Below are positions 1-10,546 of a stretch of DNA of 54,784 bases, piece by piece. The notes under the pieces were generated by a model. It was given only the letters and a program-made list of their open reading frames with translations, searched no databases and was not told where the DNA came from. Within the stretch, counting starts at the first letter, position 1; each line of letters opens with the position of its first letter. The position numbers were made by a program, and so were the translations under genes. The stretch is taken from contig PFOM01000009.1 in assembly GCA_002792535.1 (NCBI GenBank), forward strand, positions 1 through 54,784. Reading direction: 5' to 3'. Source of the DNA: Candidatus Peregrinibacteria bacterium CG_4_10_14_0_2_um_filter_38_24 (GTDB lineage Bacteria; Patescibacteriota; Gracilibacteria; UBA1369; LOWO2-01-FULL-3).

Positions 1-308
1 TCAACAATTGCACTCATACTTGAATCGGATTTTAAAAAAAAATGCTTCGCTCCAAGCCGAATAGCTGTTTTTTTATCTACTTTTTCCCCAAGATTTGAAA
101 GCACAATAACAGGAATTTTCTTTAATTCTTCATGCTTTTGTAATTCATCCAACACTTCAAATCCATTTTTATTAGGCATGATAAGGTCCAACAAAATCAC
201 ATCAGGAGGGTTAGCTTTTATTGAAGAAAGAGCTTCGTCTCAATCAAAAACAGGAGTTACAATATATCCAGCATTTCCCAAATCTCTAGTCAAATTATGA
301 GCTTAAAT
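1..308 (-). pseudogene. Response-regulator receiver-domain remnant (continues past left edge)
   Basis: Minus-strand reading KSRFI*AHNLTRDLGNAGYIVTPVFD*DEALSSIKANPPDVILLDLIMPNKNGFEVLDELQKHEELKKIPVIVLSNLGEKVDKKTAIRLGAKHFFLKSDSSMSAIV; receiver motifs DVILLDLIMP and KSD; in-frame TAA (303-305) and TGA (240-242); N-terminal acidic motif and start missing. Confidence 0.75.
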
Positions 309-402
309 AAAACGAGATTTGACAAGCGGTTAGATTTAATGTTAAGTTACCTTTAGCAAAAGACTAAAAGTCCTTTGTATCTAATATTTTAACGTAAACA
401 CT

Positions 403-600
403 ATGGTCGGAACGATCAAAAAGATTACTGACAAAGGCTTCGGCTTTATCACAGGCGAAGGTCTTGAGAAAGATTTATTCTTTCACAGTAATTCTTTAGT
501 TGGAGTAACATTCAACGAGCTTCAGGAAGGTGACGCAGTCACTTTCGAAACAGAAGAGTCTCCAAAAGGACTTAACGCTGTTAATGTTCAACGTGCTTAA
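403..600 (+). CDS. Cold-shock domain protein
   Basis: GFGFI and DLFFH RNP-like motifs, 65 aa CSD. Confidence 0.95.
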   Translation: MVGTIKKITDKGFGFITGEGLEKDLFFHSNSLVGVTFNELQEGDAVTFETEESPKGLNAVNVQRA

Positions 601-632
601 AGTTGAATGGGCACTTAAAAACGCCAATTGAA

Positions 633-666
633 AAGCCATTACCGTAAAAAGTAGTGGCTTTTTTGT
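633..666 (+). terminator. Intrinsic terminator after cold-shock gene
   Basis: AAGCCATTAC-cgtaaaaa-GTAGTGGCTT followed by T run. Confidence 0.8.
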
Positions 667-739
667 AACATCTTTCCTCATTGACATAACAGTATTTTTC
701 ATGTAGTTTAATCGTCTAAGTAATTAAATACAAAATTAG

Positions 740-2026
740 ATGATCTCTCAGACAGAAACAAAAAAAGAAGAAAACGCAGTAAACCTGCCGGAAGCAAAAT
801 TTTCAGATATGAAAATAAATCCGAAAATTCTAAAGAAACTTGAAGAATTAAAATTCACAGTTCCTACACCTATTCAGCTACAAACAATTCCGGTCGGACT
901 CGAAGGAGGCGATTTGATTGGTATTGCTCAAACAGGAACAGGTAAGACTTTGGCTTTTGGAATCCCGATTATTCAAAAAATAATGGACGAAAAACAGCTA
1001 GCTCTTATAGTGCTTCCAACTCGTGAACTTGCTTTGCAGGTTGATGAGGTTTTCCAAAAGGTTGGAAGATCTCTTGGCATAACCACTGCAGTTTTGATTG
1101 GAGGAGCGGCATTTGGCCCTCAAATGGCGGCGATTCGAAGACATCCACAAGTTATCATCGGAACACCGGGTAGAATTATCGATCACCTTGAAAAGAGACA
1201 TATCAAACTTCACGCATGTAGAATCCTTGTTTTGGATGAAGCGGATAGAATGTTGGACATGGGTTTTGCTCCTCAAATAAAGGAAATTTTGAAAGAAATG
1301 GAAGCTTCGAAAGATCGCCAAACATTGCTGTTTTCAGCAACAATGCCTGACTATATTGCGGCAATTGCAACAAAATATATGAAAACACCTTTGCGCGTGG
1401 AAGTCGCTCGTGCCGGATCAGTCGCAGAAAACATCGAACAAGAAATATATTTCGTAAAAAAAGATCAGAAATTAAGATTACTTGAGAAACTTTTGCAAGA
1501 GCACACAGGCTCAGTTTTGGTTTTCTCAAGAACAAAATACGGTGCTCAAAAAATATGCAAAGAGTTGGAAATGAGTGGTTATACAGCCGCAGAAATTCAC
1601 TCAAACAGATCTTTGATGCAGAGAAGACAAGCTTTGGATGGATTTAAAGCGGGAAAATATCGTGTGCTTGTAGCGACTGACATTGCATCAAGAGGAATCG
1701 ACGTAACAGGAATTCAATTGATCGTAAATTTTGACCTGCCTGAAAGTCCTGAAGATTATGTACACAGAATCGGTAGAACGGGAAGAGCAGGCCAAAAAGG
1801 TCGTGCAATCTCAATCGCAACTTCAGATCAACAACACAAAATTTACCGAATCGAAATGCTTACAAAGACGAAAATGAAAGTTTTCGGAGAGGCAAAAGAC
1901 CTACCAAGAGCATCACAAGGAAGATCACATCCTTCAGAACAAAGACATTTCTTCAAAAAAAGACAATTTAGACGTGGATCAGGAGGTGCAAACAGAGGAA
2001 GAGGGGGAGCACCGGGAGGAAGATAA
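740..2026 (+). CDS. DEAD-box ATP-dependent RNA helicase
   Basis: AQTGTGKT, PTRELA, DEAD, SAT, HRIGRTGR motifs; RG-rich C-terminal tail. Confidence 0.96.
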   Translation: MISQTETKKEENAVNLPEAKFSDMKINPKILKKLEELKFTVPTPIQLQTIPVGLEGGDLIGIAQTGTGKTLAFGIPIIQKIMDEKQLALIVLPTRELALQVDEVFQKVGRSLGITTAVLIGGAAFGPQMAAIRRHPQVIIGTPGRIIDHLEKRHIKLHACRILVLDEADRMLDMGFAPQIKEILKEMEASKDRQTLLFSATMPDYIAAIATKYMKTPLRVEVARAGSVAENIEQEIYFVKKDQKLRLLEKLLQEHTGSVLVFSRTKYGAQKICKELEMSGYTAAEIHSNRSLMQRRQALDGFKAGKYRVLVATDIASRGIDVTGIQLIVNFDLPESPEDYVHRIGRTGRAGQKGRAISIATSDQQHKIYRIEMLTKTKMKVFGEAKDLPRASQGRSHPSEQRHFFKKRQFRRGSGGANRGRGGAPGGR

Positions 2027-2101
2027 AGAAATTTCCCAATTTCGCCATTGTTAAAATGGCGTTTTTGTGCTAAAATACACAGATAAAAATAAAAACAAAA
2101 A

Positions 2102-3826
2102 ATGCAAATTGCAGAAGAGGCTCTAAAAAAAGTTTTAATTGAAAAAGATCTTCTAAAGGAAGAAAAAATTGAGCTTTTAAAAAAACAGGCAAAAACCGAA
2201 GGTAAAACTTTGATAGATTTGATGTTTGAAAAGGAAGTGATTTCAGATCTAGAACTTGGCAAAATTATAGCTGAAATAAACGGAGTTCCATTCATAAAGC
2301 TATCGGATATAAATATCGTGGAAACATTGTTGAAGATCGTACCTTACGCAGTAGCTTCGCATCAATTGGTCATGCCTTTCAAGGAAACTCCGGGGCAGAT
2401 ACATATCGCGATGTACGAGCCTGAAAACAAGGAAATGATAAACTTCCTTGAGCAAAAAACAGGACAAAAAATTGTTCCGTATTTTGCCACAAAAAAAGAC
2501 ATTAAAGCCTCGCTAAAAATCTACAATAGCGATATAAATAAAAAATTTAACGATCTCCTTCAAAGAGTTCTTGCTGATCCTTCAAAAATCGAATCGCTAA
2601 AAGATGCGGCCAAAATTTTGGATACCGTAATTCTTTTTGCATATCAAAATAATTCTTCAGATATTCATATCGAACCGCAAAAAACGGGACTACTCGTCAG
2701 ATACAGAATCGACGGACTTTTACACACGATTACAGAGCTTCCACATGCAGTGGAAGAGCTTTTGATCGCCAGAATAAAAGTTCTCGCGGGAATGAGGACG
2801 GACGAACATAGATCTCCGCAAGACGGACGTTTTAAAATCGATTTGGACGGAAACGAAATCACACTCCGTGTATCGATTTTACCGGTTTACGAAGGAGAAA
2901 AAATCGTACTCAGATTGCTAAGTTCACAAAAACAGGAACTGAATCTCGATGTACTTGGATACACTCCAAAAAATCTTGCAATTATCAAGGCAAATATCGC
3001 AAAAACGCATGGAATGTTGCTTGTGACAGGACCGACAGGTTCAGGTAAAACAACAACACTTTATTCGATTTTAAAACTTCTAAATTCACCTGAAGTAAAT
3101 ATTTCAACAATCGAAGATCCGATCGAGTACAGACTCGAAGGAGTTAACCAAATTCAGGTTAATGCAAAAACAGATCTTACCTTCGCGAACGGACTTCGTT
3201 CTATTTTGAGACAAGATCCGGACATCGTGATGGTCGGAGAGATTCGTGATGAAGAAACAGCCGGCATCGCGATAAACGCGGCGTTAACGGGACATCTCGT
3301 GCTCGCAACTTTACATACGAATGATGCCGCAACAACTCTTCCACGTTTGTTGGAAATGGGCGTCGAAGGATTTTTGGTCGCGGCGACAACAAACGCAATC
3401 ATCGCACAAAGGTTGGTCAGAAAAATTTGTGCGCACTGTAAAGAAGAATACAAAGTTACAAGACAAGTCCTGAAAGACATGAGTACAAGCGCAAGAATCA
3501 AATACGACATCTTGGAAGTTTTCGACAAAGTGGTGCAAGAAAATCCGGAATTGTCAGTTAAAAAAACACCGGAAGAATTTATTTTAACAAAAGGAAAAGG
3601 ATGCGACCATTGTGGTCATACAGGTTTCGCAGGACGACTCGCCATAGCAGAAGCAATAGACATAACAGAAGGTGTCAAAGAATTAATTTTAAACAAAGGA
3701 AACGCAACTCAAATCGAGCAACTTGCCTACAAAGAAGGCATGATTCCGATGTTTATCGATGGAATGATAAAAGTCGTGAGAGGAACCACAACTATCGAAG
3801 AAGTACTTCGCGTAATGAGAGAATGA
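2102..3826 (+). CDS. pilB: Type IV pilus assembly ATPase PilB/GspE
   Basis: GPTGSGKTTTLYSIL Walker A, DPDIVMVGEIRDEETA Walker B, CxxC...CxxC zinc motif; stop TGA immediately followed by TAA. Confidence 0.95.
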   Translation: MQIAEEALKKVLIEKDLLKEEKIELLKKQAKTEGKTLIDLMFEKEVISDLELGKIIAEINGVPFIKLSDINIVETLLKIVPYAVASHQLVMPFKETPGQIHIAMYEPENKEMINFLEQKTGQKIVPYFATKKDIKASLKIYNSDINKKFNDLLQRVLADPSKIESLKDAAKILDTVILFAYQNNSSDIHIEPQKTGLLVRYRIDGLLHTITELPHAVEELLIARIKVLAGMRTDEHRSPQDGRFKIDLDGNEITLRVSILPVYEGEKIVLRLLSSQKQELNLDVLGYTPKNLAIIKANIAKTHGMLLVTGPTGSGKTTTLYSILKLLNSPEVNISTIEDPIEYRLEGVNQIQVNAKTDLTFANGLRSILRQDPDIVMVGEIRDEETAGIAINAALTGHLVLATLHTNDAATTLPRLLEMGVEGFLVAATTNAIIAQRLVRKICAHCKEEYKVTRQVLKDMSTSARIKYDILEVFDKVVQENPELSVKKTPEEFILTKGKGCDHCGHTGFAGRLAIAEAIDITEGVKELILNKGNATQIEQLAYKEGMIPMFIDGMIKVVRGTTTIEEVLRVMRE

Positions 3827-3841
3827 TAATTCAACAACAAT

Positions 3842-5041
3842 ATGCCAAAATTTGAATACGTATTAACGACGAATGGAGGGAAACACGAAGACGGTGAAAT
3901 CTTCGCTCAAGATAGAGAAACTGCCATAAGAAAGCTACAAACGGCGGATAAAATCATCTTGTCGTGCAATGAAATAACAAAAGGAAAACACGAATGGTTT
4001 TGGGAAAAACCAAGTCTTTCTTCAGAAGATCTTTTGATGTTTACAAAATATCTCGCGGCAATGATTACAGCGGGAATTACAATCGCAGAAGCGTTTGATA
4101 TAATAATAAGCCAAACAAAAGATGCCGGATCAAAAAAGATGTTTGAAAATATCACGACGGCAATGAGAAACGGACAAACAATGTCGAAAAGCTTGGCATT
4201 ATATCCGGATGTTTTTTCCGAAATTTACGTGAATATGATCGGGATTGGAGAAGAAAGCGGAACGCTTGAACAAGCCTTAACCGGTCTTGAAACCCAGCTC
4301 GAAAAAGATGCAGACCTAAGAAGTAAAATTAAGGCCGCATTTATCTATCCGATAATAATTTTAATCGTCACACTTTTGATGGCATTTGGTATCGTAATTT
4401 TTATTATGCCAAAAGTTATGAAAATTTTTACGACATTCAAAGTGGATTTACCTCTCCCAACGAGAATTTTAATTTGGGGAACAAACAATGTTTGGCTTAT
4501 TCTTGCCACAACAATCGTTGCAGTGATAACAATGATTTTCTTGTTCAAATTTAAATTCATCAAGAAATTATGGAACAAACTTTCACTGCATTTTCCGATA
4601 TTTGGAAATATTTTGATAAAAACTTACTTGGCAAGATTTTCGAGAACACTCCATTCTCTTTTGCAAAGTGGAATAGTAATGACGAAAGCTCTTCAAATTT
4701 CATCTGAAACAATCGGAAGCGAAACATACAAAGACATAATTATTGAATCAAAACAAAAAGTCGAACAAGGTGGTTCGCTATCAAGCAGTTTAGAATCTCA
4801 TCCAAAATATTTTCCGACAATTATGGCTAAAATGTTGATGGTGGGGGAGAAAACGGGAAGTATGGAAAAAGCAGTCGGCCACTTGGCAAATTTATATGAA
4901 AAAGAAGTGGACAATATCACGAAGAATTTATCAGTCTTACTTGAACCTTTACTCCTTATTTTTATGGCGACAATAGTGGGAGGACTCGCGATTTCCATCA
5001 TCATGCCGATTTATCAATTGCCTAATTTGATTTCGAAATAA
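3842..5041 (+). CDS. pilC: Type II secretion/type IV pilus inner-membrane protein PilC/GspF
   Basis: Two GspF repeats (AGITIAEAFDI..., SGIVMTKALQI...), GEESG / GEKTGSME motifs. Confidence 0.95.
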   Translation: MPKFEYVLTTNGGKHEDGEIFAQDRETAIRKLQTADKIILSCNEITKGKHEWFWEKPSLSSEDLLMFTKYLAAMITAGITIAEAFDIIISQTKDAGSKKMFENITTAMRNGQTMSKSLALYPDVFSEIYVNMIGIGEESGTLEQALTGLETQLEKDADLRSKIKAAFIYPIIILIVTLLMAFGIVIFIMPKVMKIFTTFKVDLPLPTRILIWGTNNVWLILATTIVAVITMIFLFKFKFIKKLWNKLSLHFPIFGNILIKTYLARFSRTLHSLLQSGIVMTKALQISSETIGSETYKDIIIESKQKVEQGGSLSSSLESHPKYFPTIMAKMLMVGEKTGSMEKAVGHLANLYEKEVDNITKNLSVLLEPLLLIFMATIVGGLAISIIMPIYQLPNLISK

Positions 5042-5042
5042 C

Positions 5043-5522
5043 ATGAAAAATATTTTAAAAAAATTAGGGGGAAACGAAAAAGGATTTAGCCTGACGGAAA
5101 TAACTATAGTCCTGATAATTCTTGCAATCGGATTCGGTTTTTCAGTTTTATATACGCAAACAATCCAAGTGCAATCCGACTTAAAATCAATCTCTTCAAA
5201 TTTTGTAGGATTAGCCAGGACCGCACAGAGCAACGCAAACTCAGGCAAGCAAGGCGTCGGGACAGGGGTTCATTTGGACACAAAAGAATATGTGCTTTTC
5301 GAGGGCGGAGTTTACGACCCGAATGCTCCGACAAATTACACGGTGGAAATGCCTTCAACAATTGACATTCAAAATATAAATCTAAACGGAGGAGGAAGTG
5401 AGGTGATTTTTCTATCTCCAAAAGGAGAGACAAACACTCACGGGACATTCTCGTTTTTCTCTTCGCAAAACAACAAATCTATACCAATAACAATCACAAA
5501 CATTGGGTCTATCCAATATTAA
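5043..5522 (+). CDS. Prepilin-like protein
   Basis: KGFSLTEITIVLIILAIGFGFSVLY prepilin peptidase motif. Confidence 0.85.
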   Translation: MKNILKKLGGNEKGFSLTEITIVLIILAIGFGFSVLYTQTIQVQSDLKSISSNFVGLARTAQSNANSGKQGVGTGVHLDTKEYVLFEGGVYDPNAPTNYTVEMPSTIDIQNINLNGGGSEVIFLSPKGETNTHGTFSFFSSQNNKSIPITITNIGSIQY

Positions 5523-7341
5523 AAAAGCAGGAATCTCGATCGTCGAAGTGGTCCTTGCGGCCGGAATTTTCGCAATATTTTCGACTTCTATTTTCTATTT
5601 GTCCGCAGATTCTTTACAAGGTTCTGAAAAAATTGAAGAAAACAATAAAGCAATTTTATATGCACAGGAAGGAATCGAAGCGACAAGACAAATGAGAGAC
5701 AAAAATTATCTATTACTTGAACCGGGAGACCACGGACTTAATCTGACAAACGACACATGGTCATTTATTCAAGCGCCGGAAGATATAGACGGCTACTATA
5801 GCAGAACAATTTTCATTAGTGACGTTTTCAGAGACGGAAATGGGAATATATCGGATTCAGGAACCTTAGATCCGGATATCAAAGAAATTACTTCCAAAAT
5901 AGAATGGCTATACAGAGGCATTCTCCCAAGATCTTTTGAGTTAACGACATATCTCGCGGATTGGAGGGGAAATGACATTATCCAGACAGATTGCACGGAA
6001 TTTAATAGCGGAACTCTTACGGATACGGAAACAATTTCAACTCTCGCTCCACCGGAAGATAATTGCGCTATCAAGCTTTCCATAGAAGAATCTCAAAGCG
6101 AATTTTTAGTTTCGGCGGACGTAGGAGAACATGGAAATGACGTAGTAGTCGATGGAAATTACGCATACGTCTCGACCGAAAAAACGAATGGAGGTCTTGC
6201 AGTAGTGGATATTACAAATAGACAAGCCCCAGTCGTAGTAACTGCAATCGATATTGGAGCAAAAGGTAATTCGGTCACAAAGATTGGAAATTATGTATAT
6301 GTCGGCACAGGAAAGAGCTCAGGAGGATTGGCGGTAATAAACGCAACAACTCCGGCCAGCGCAACATTACTAACAACAAAAAACATTGGAGGAGAGGGGA
6401 TATCGATAGCATCCAGTGGCAATTATCTGTACATGGGAATAGACGGAAGTAGTCCAAAATTTGTTGTATTAGACGTTTCAAATCCGGCATCTCCATCAAT
6501 ATTATCTTCTTCAAATTCTCCAGGGAATATCTACGGAATAGAAATTACAGGAGGATACGCATATGTCGGAATGGATTATGATTGGCAGGGCTTTAGAATT
6601 TACAATATTTCAAATTCCGCCTCTCCGACAGTTGTTTCAAATCTTGGATTAAACGAAGAGGTTAATGTGGTGAAAGTCCAAGGTCCTTACGCATTTTTGG
6701 GAACGGAAGCAAATTCTTTTTACGTAATAGATGTTTCAAATCCGGCATTACCGTCAGTAACAAAAAAAATAACCACAGCCGCGGAAATCCAAGGCATTAC
6801 GATTCAGGGAGATTATGCCTACGTGGCAATGAACACCAATAGTCAAAATTTATCAGCTATAAATATCTCAACACCGGCAAACCCATACGTAGTTTACACA
6901 AAAGATTTGGGAGGCAAGGGTAGTGGAATAACAAGCGATGCAAATTATATTTATGAAACAATCATCGTAAACAACAAAGGCTTGGTTATCAATGGAACAA
7001 CGGTTCTTGAAACGTTGCCTGCAGGGGATTATGTCTCCACGCCTTTCGACACCGGAAGTTCAGATCCAAGATATAATTATTTGAAATGGGCGGCGGAAGC
7101 GACAATAGGATCCACAGTAAAATTACAAATAAGAACCGCAGACACAGAGGTCGGATTAGCTGACGCTATGTGGGTCGGTAGCGACGGGAATAATGGGACC
7201 TATTACGAAAATTCCGGCATGCAAATCACAGTTTCGCCGAGTGCATCGGGAACAAGATATATTCAGTTTAAGATACAAATTATGTCAGACGGAGTAAACA
7301 CACCATTCGTAGAATCAGTAACTATCAACTACAATCCATGA
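5503..7341 (+). CDS. Large minor pilin-like protein with seven LVIVD-like beta-propeller repeats
   Basis: N-terminal AGISIVEVVLAAGIFAIF prepilin-like helix; repeated NYAYV...L.VVDI..PA.P units; TTG start. Confidence 0.8.
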   Translation: MGLSNIKKAGISIVEVVLAAGIFAIFSTSIFYLSADSLQGSEKIEENNKAILYAQEGIEATRQMRDKNYLLLEPGDHGLNLTNDTWSFIQAPEDIDGYYSRTIFISDVFRDGNGNISDSGTLDPDIKEITSKIEWLYRGILPRSFELTTYLADWRGNDIIQTDCTEFNSGTLTDTETISTLAPPEDNCAIKLSIEESQSEFLVSADVGEHGNDVVVDGNYAYVSTEKTNGGLAVVDITNRQAPVVVTAIDIGAKGNSVTKIGNYVYVGTGKSSGGLAVINATTPASATLLTTKNIGGEGISIASSGNYLYMGIDGSSPKFVVLDVSNPASPSILSSSNSPGNIYGIEITGGYAYVGMDYDWQGFRIYNISNSASPTVVSNLGLNEEVNVVKVQGPYAFLGTEANSFYVIDVSNPALPSVTKKITTAAEIQGITIQGDYAYVAMNTNSQNLSAINISTPANPYVVYTKDLGGKGSGITSDANYIYETIIVNNKGLVINGTTVLETLPAGDYVSTPFDTGSSDPRYNYLKWAAEATIGSTVKLQIRTADTEVGLADAMWVGSDGNNGTYYENSGMQITVSPSASGTRYIQFKIQIMSDGVNTPFVESVTINYNP

Positions 7342-7838
7342 GAAAAATAACCTCACAAAAAGGATTCACATTGATAGAAATAGTAGCTTATTTTGCAATA
7401 ACAAGCGTGTTCCTATTTGCAATCTCGGTATTTGCATTGCAAATAATAGATGCATCAAGGCTTTCTGAAAACATGAATGAAATTCAATACAGTGACACAT
7501 TTTCAACAAGCAAATTTATTGAAAAAATTCATAGTGCTCTGAGTGTAGATACAGGCAATAGTGTCTTTGACAACGACACAGGGAAATTAGCTTTAAACGG
7601 ATCTCCAAACATATTGTTCTATTTAGAGAATTCAAATATTTATATCAAAGAAGAAAACGAAACTCCGATAAAATTAAATGCCAACGCAACAAATGTAACA
7701 AAGTTAAGATTTCACCAAATTACTGCGGCAAAAACACCGACACAAATTGTCATAGATGGGGAAATTAATACAATGTCGAACATATCAAATTTGTCACACA
7801 CTTATCCATTTCACTTATCAGTATCACTACGAAAATGA
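7338..7838 (+). CDS. Prepilin-like protein (PilW-type)
   Basis: KGFTLIEIVAYFAITSVFLFAISVFALQ. Confidence 0.85.
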   Translation: MRKITSQKGFTLIEIVAYFAITSVFLFAISVFALQIIDASRLSENMNEIQYSDTFSTSKFIEKIHSALSVDTGNSVFDNDTGKLALNGSPNILFYLENSNIYIKEENETPIKLNANATNVTKLRFHQITAAKTPTQIVIDGEINTMSNISNLSHTYPFHLSVSLRK

Positions 7839-8233
7839 AGAATTTACTAAAAACACAAAGAGGTTCTATCGCACTGATAAGCATGTTAATCATCTCAGCA
7901 TTCGTGCTACTTTTAGCGGTAGGAATGGCGGAAAATAGCATTTCCACCGGTTATCAAAACGTTAATAGTTCTCTAAATGAATATTCAAATAACTATGCCG
8001 AAGGATGTTTTGAGGAAGCCATTCATAGGATTGAATCAGATATTAATTTTAGTGGATATACGTTCAATTTTACAGATGGAACTTGTATAATAAGTGTAAG
8101 TGGAGCAAATCCAAAAACAATAGACGTAACATTGAATTATTTAGATTATTCTCAAACGTTCAGGGGAATTGTAAATATTACTCAAGTTGGGCATGCAACA
8201 AATGCAACCCTTTCTACTTGGACAGAAATCTAA
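7835..8233 (+). CDS. PilX-like pilus assembly protein
   Basis: QRGSIALISMLIISAFVLLLAVGMAE; overlaps preceding ORF by ATGA. Confidence 0.65.
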   Translation: MKNLLKTQRGSIALISMLIISAFVLLLAVGMAENSISTGYQNVNSSLNEYSNNYAEGCFEEAIHRIESDINFSGYTFNFTDGTCIISVSGANPKTIDVTLNYLDYSQTFRGIVNITQVGHATNATLSTWTEI

Positions 8234-8247
8234 TATAATAAAAACCG

Positions 8248-9873
8248 ATGTCATTCTTCTCAAAAAAAATTATAGGATTAGACTTCCATGACTACTACGC
8301 TCAAGTGGTGGAAATGGAAGCATCGGGGGATGGAAATTCATTATTGGCTTTTAATAGAGTAGTAATCCCACCTCAAGTAATCAGAGACGGAGAAATTGTT
8401 AATCAAGAAGAATTAAAAAATATAATTACTACGCTTCTTGAAACAGCAAATCCAAAAGCAATAAAAGTAAAAAACGTGATTTGCAGTTTTCCCGAAAGAA
8501 AAGTTTTTACACATATTTTTAAATTTCCGGTAGAACTAAACCCAAAAGAAATTGAAAAAGCACTACCGTTTGAAGCTGAAAATGTAATCCCTTTTCTTGT
8601 TAAAGACATTTATTGGGATTTTAGAATTTTGCACAAGGATCCGCCAAAAACACCGCATGCTTCACAGTATGTTTTATTCGCAAGTGTCCAAAAACAAGTG
8701 GCAGATAGCTACGTAAAATTACTCACTTCAGTTGGACTAAATCCTTATGCTTTCACAATACATGCGGAATGCGTGGAAAATGCACTTAAAAGTCAGATTG
8801 AAAGAATGCCTTCATCGTTGGTAATAGACATAGGATATCTTGCAACGACATATTCAGTATTCAATAAATCGGAACTCAAAAATGTCTTCACATCTATGGA
8901 AAGTGGAAAAGGCCTTGTGAAAGAATTGGCTGAACAATCACAATTGCAGGAATTTGAAATCATTAATCAAAAAGAAAAAAATAATTTTGATCCGTCATTC
9001 ACTCCTCAAATAGAAAAATTTGAAAATAAAATTTTTGAAGAAACAAAAGTAATAATTAAAGATATTGACGTTAAAACGATATTCCTTACAGGAGAATTTT
9101 TAAACCTTTCAGGTTTTTATGATAACGCCAAAAAAGTGTTCCCTGATAAAGAAATTTTGCCGGGTGATCCACGTTTGGGAATAAAAGTGGACTCAGATAA
9201 ATTTACCCCATTGGACAAAAACAAAGGCGCATTCCCGTATTCAGTCTACTTCTCGACAGCCATGGGATTGGCGGTAAAAGGGCTAAACGCAAAGGACACA
9301 GGCATCAACTTATTGCCCGACTATCTCAAAGCTTCTTTCGCTTCCAAAAAATTATCACTATTGTTGGTTTTAACATCAATATCTTTAGCAATAGTTTCTT
9401 TAGTTCTAAGTACACTTGTCATTTTGAAACATCAGGAATTTTCTTTTCAAAGAGTCGATTCGGAAGGGGAAAAAAGCTCTCTACAGCAATTAATTTACGG
9501 AACAAGATATCAAGAAATCAAAAGAGCAATAACGGATTTTAATGCAGAAGTGACAGCATTAACTACGATTCAAAGTTCTTTATTTTCACTACCTGAATTA
9601 TTAAAAAACATAGTCAGTTCAATCCCAAAAGGAGCCACAATATCTTCTCTTGGATTCAACAACCAGGATTTGACCGTGAATATCAGTGGAATCGCAAACA
9701 CAAGAGAAACCCTATTGAATACAAGAAAAAAACTGGAAGAGGCTCCGTATGTAGAAAAAGTCATTGCGCCTCTATCGAATTTTGACGAAAAAGAAAACAT
9801 CTCATTCATATTAAAACTAGAATTAAAATTTAACGAATTAAAGCCTTATGCTTGGAATGGAATCCCAAAATAG
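8248..9873 (+). CDS. PilM-PilN fusion protein
   Basis: PilM actin-like N-terminus (IIGLDFHDYYAQVVEM), then INLLP motif, TM helix and PilN-like C-terminal domain in one ORF. Confidence 0.8.
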   Translation: MSFFSKKIIGLDFHDYYAQVVEMEASGDGNSLLAFNRVVIPPQVIRDGEIVNQEELKNIITTLLETANPKAIKVKNVICSFPERKVFTHIFKFPVELNPKEIEKALPFEAENVIPFLVKDIYWDFRILHKDPPKTPHASQYVLFASVQKQVADSYVKLLTSVGLNPYAFTIHAECVENALKSQIERMPSSLVIDIGYLATTYSVFNKSELKNVFTSMESGKGLVKELAEQSQLQEFEIINQKEKNNFDPSFTPQIEKFENKIFEETKVIIKDIDVKTIFLTGEFLNLSGFYDNAKKVFPDKEILPGDPRLGIKVDSDKFTPLDKNKGAFPYSVYFSTAMGLAVKGLNAKDTGINLLPDYLKASFASKKLSLLLVLTSISLAIVSLVLSTLVILKHQEFSFQRVDSEGEKSSLQQLIYGTRYQEIKRAITDFNAEVTALTTIQSSLFSLPELLKNIVSSIPKGATISSLGFNNQDLTVNISGIANTRETLLNTRKKLEEAPYVEKVIAPLSNFDEKENISFILKLELKFNELKPYAWNGIPK

Positions 9874-10546
9874 GATAGACGATCCGAGAGAATCGGAAGA
9901 TTACGGAGATGCCACCACTCAGCCGGTAAAAATATCATCACCGGAGGACAACTCTCACGACGAAGGCACCGGAACTTTGGCGAAAAGAATCATACATATA
10001 TGTTTGATATTTGTAATCCTTGGTTTCTTTGGTACGTCCATCATCGGGATGTCTTCGTTAAGTATAAAAACTGACATAAGCGAGAATAAATCTTTTATTA
10101 AAGTCGCGGAAGAAATGCGTCCAAACTTTGAAGATAGCTTATTACTTTACACAGGAAATACTCAAAAAGTTATAGACTTTTTATTGAAATTACGACCTCA
10201 AACGGAAGAGGAATTTATCACATTTATCACCACATTGGAACGTCTCGGAAAAGAACTTTCTCTAAATCTGGATATCAGGACTATTGACGAGAAAGATCAG
10301 CAACCCGACACGAAAAAATCAACAGATGAAGGCGTCACTTATAATATTAATTTTTACGGAAGTCTAAAAGATATGCAATCTTTCATAACTGAACTTGATA
10401 AAATTCCTTATTACATAAAAATTTCAAACATAAAATATCAAAATCTATCACTTAAAGATGGGGCGCAAGACAAGAAATTAGATGGACTTACAAATATCTC
10501 GATAGAACTTCAATTATTCACAAAAAAAAGAAATGCAAATCAATGA
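9848..10546 (+). CDS. PilO-like pilus assembly protein
   Basis: Single TM, coiled/ferredoxin-like region, position after PilM-N. Confidence 0.65.
   Translation: MLGMESQNRIDDPRESEDYGDATTQPVKISSPEDNSHDEGTGTLAKRIIHICLIFVILGFFGTSIIGMSSLSIKTDISENKSFIKVAEEMRPNFEDSLLLYTGNTQKVIDFLLKLRPQTEEEFITFITTLERLGKELSLNLDIRTIDEKDQQPDTKKSTDEGVTYNINFYGSLKDMQSFITELDKIPYYIKISNIKYQNLSLKDGAQDKKLDGLTNISIELQLFTKKRNANQ

Noticed and set aside
240-242. In-frame TGA at a Gly-like position of the receiver domain, suggesting TGA recoding (Gracilibacteria/SR1 code 25)
   Set aside because: Long ORFs (ligA, Rel, pilB, dnaX, polX) contain no internal TGA and several genes terminate with TGA (pilB, 7338-7838, 9848-10546, dcd); the remnant also has an in-frame TAA.
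3154-3538. Antisense ORFs over pilB (and similar antisense ORFs across the window)
   Set aside because: Shadow ORFs opposite strongly recognisable protein-coding genes; no independent coding support.
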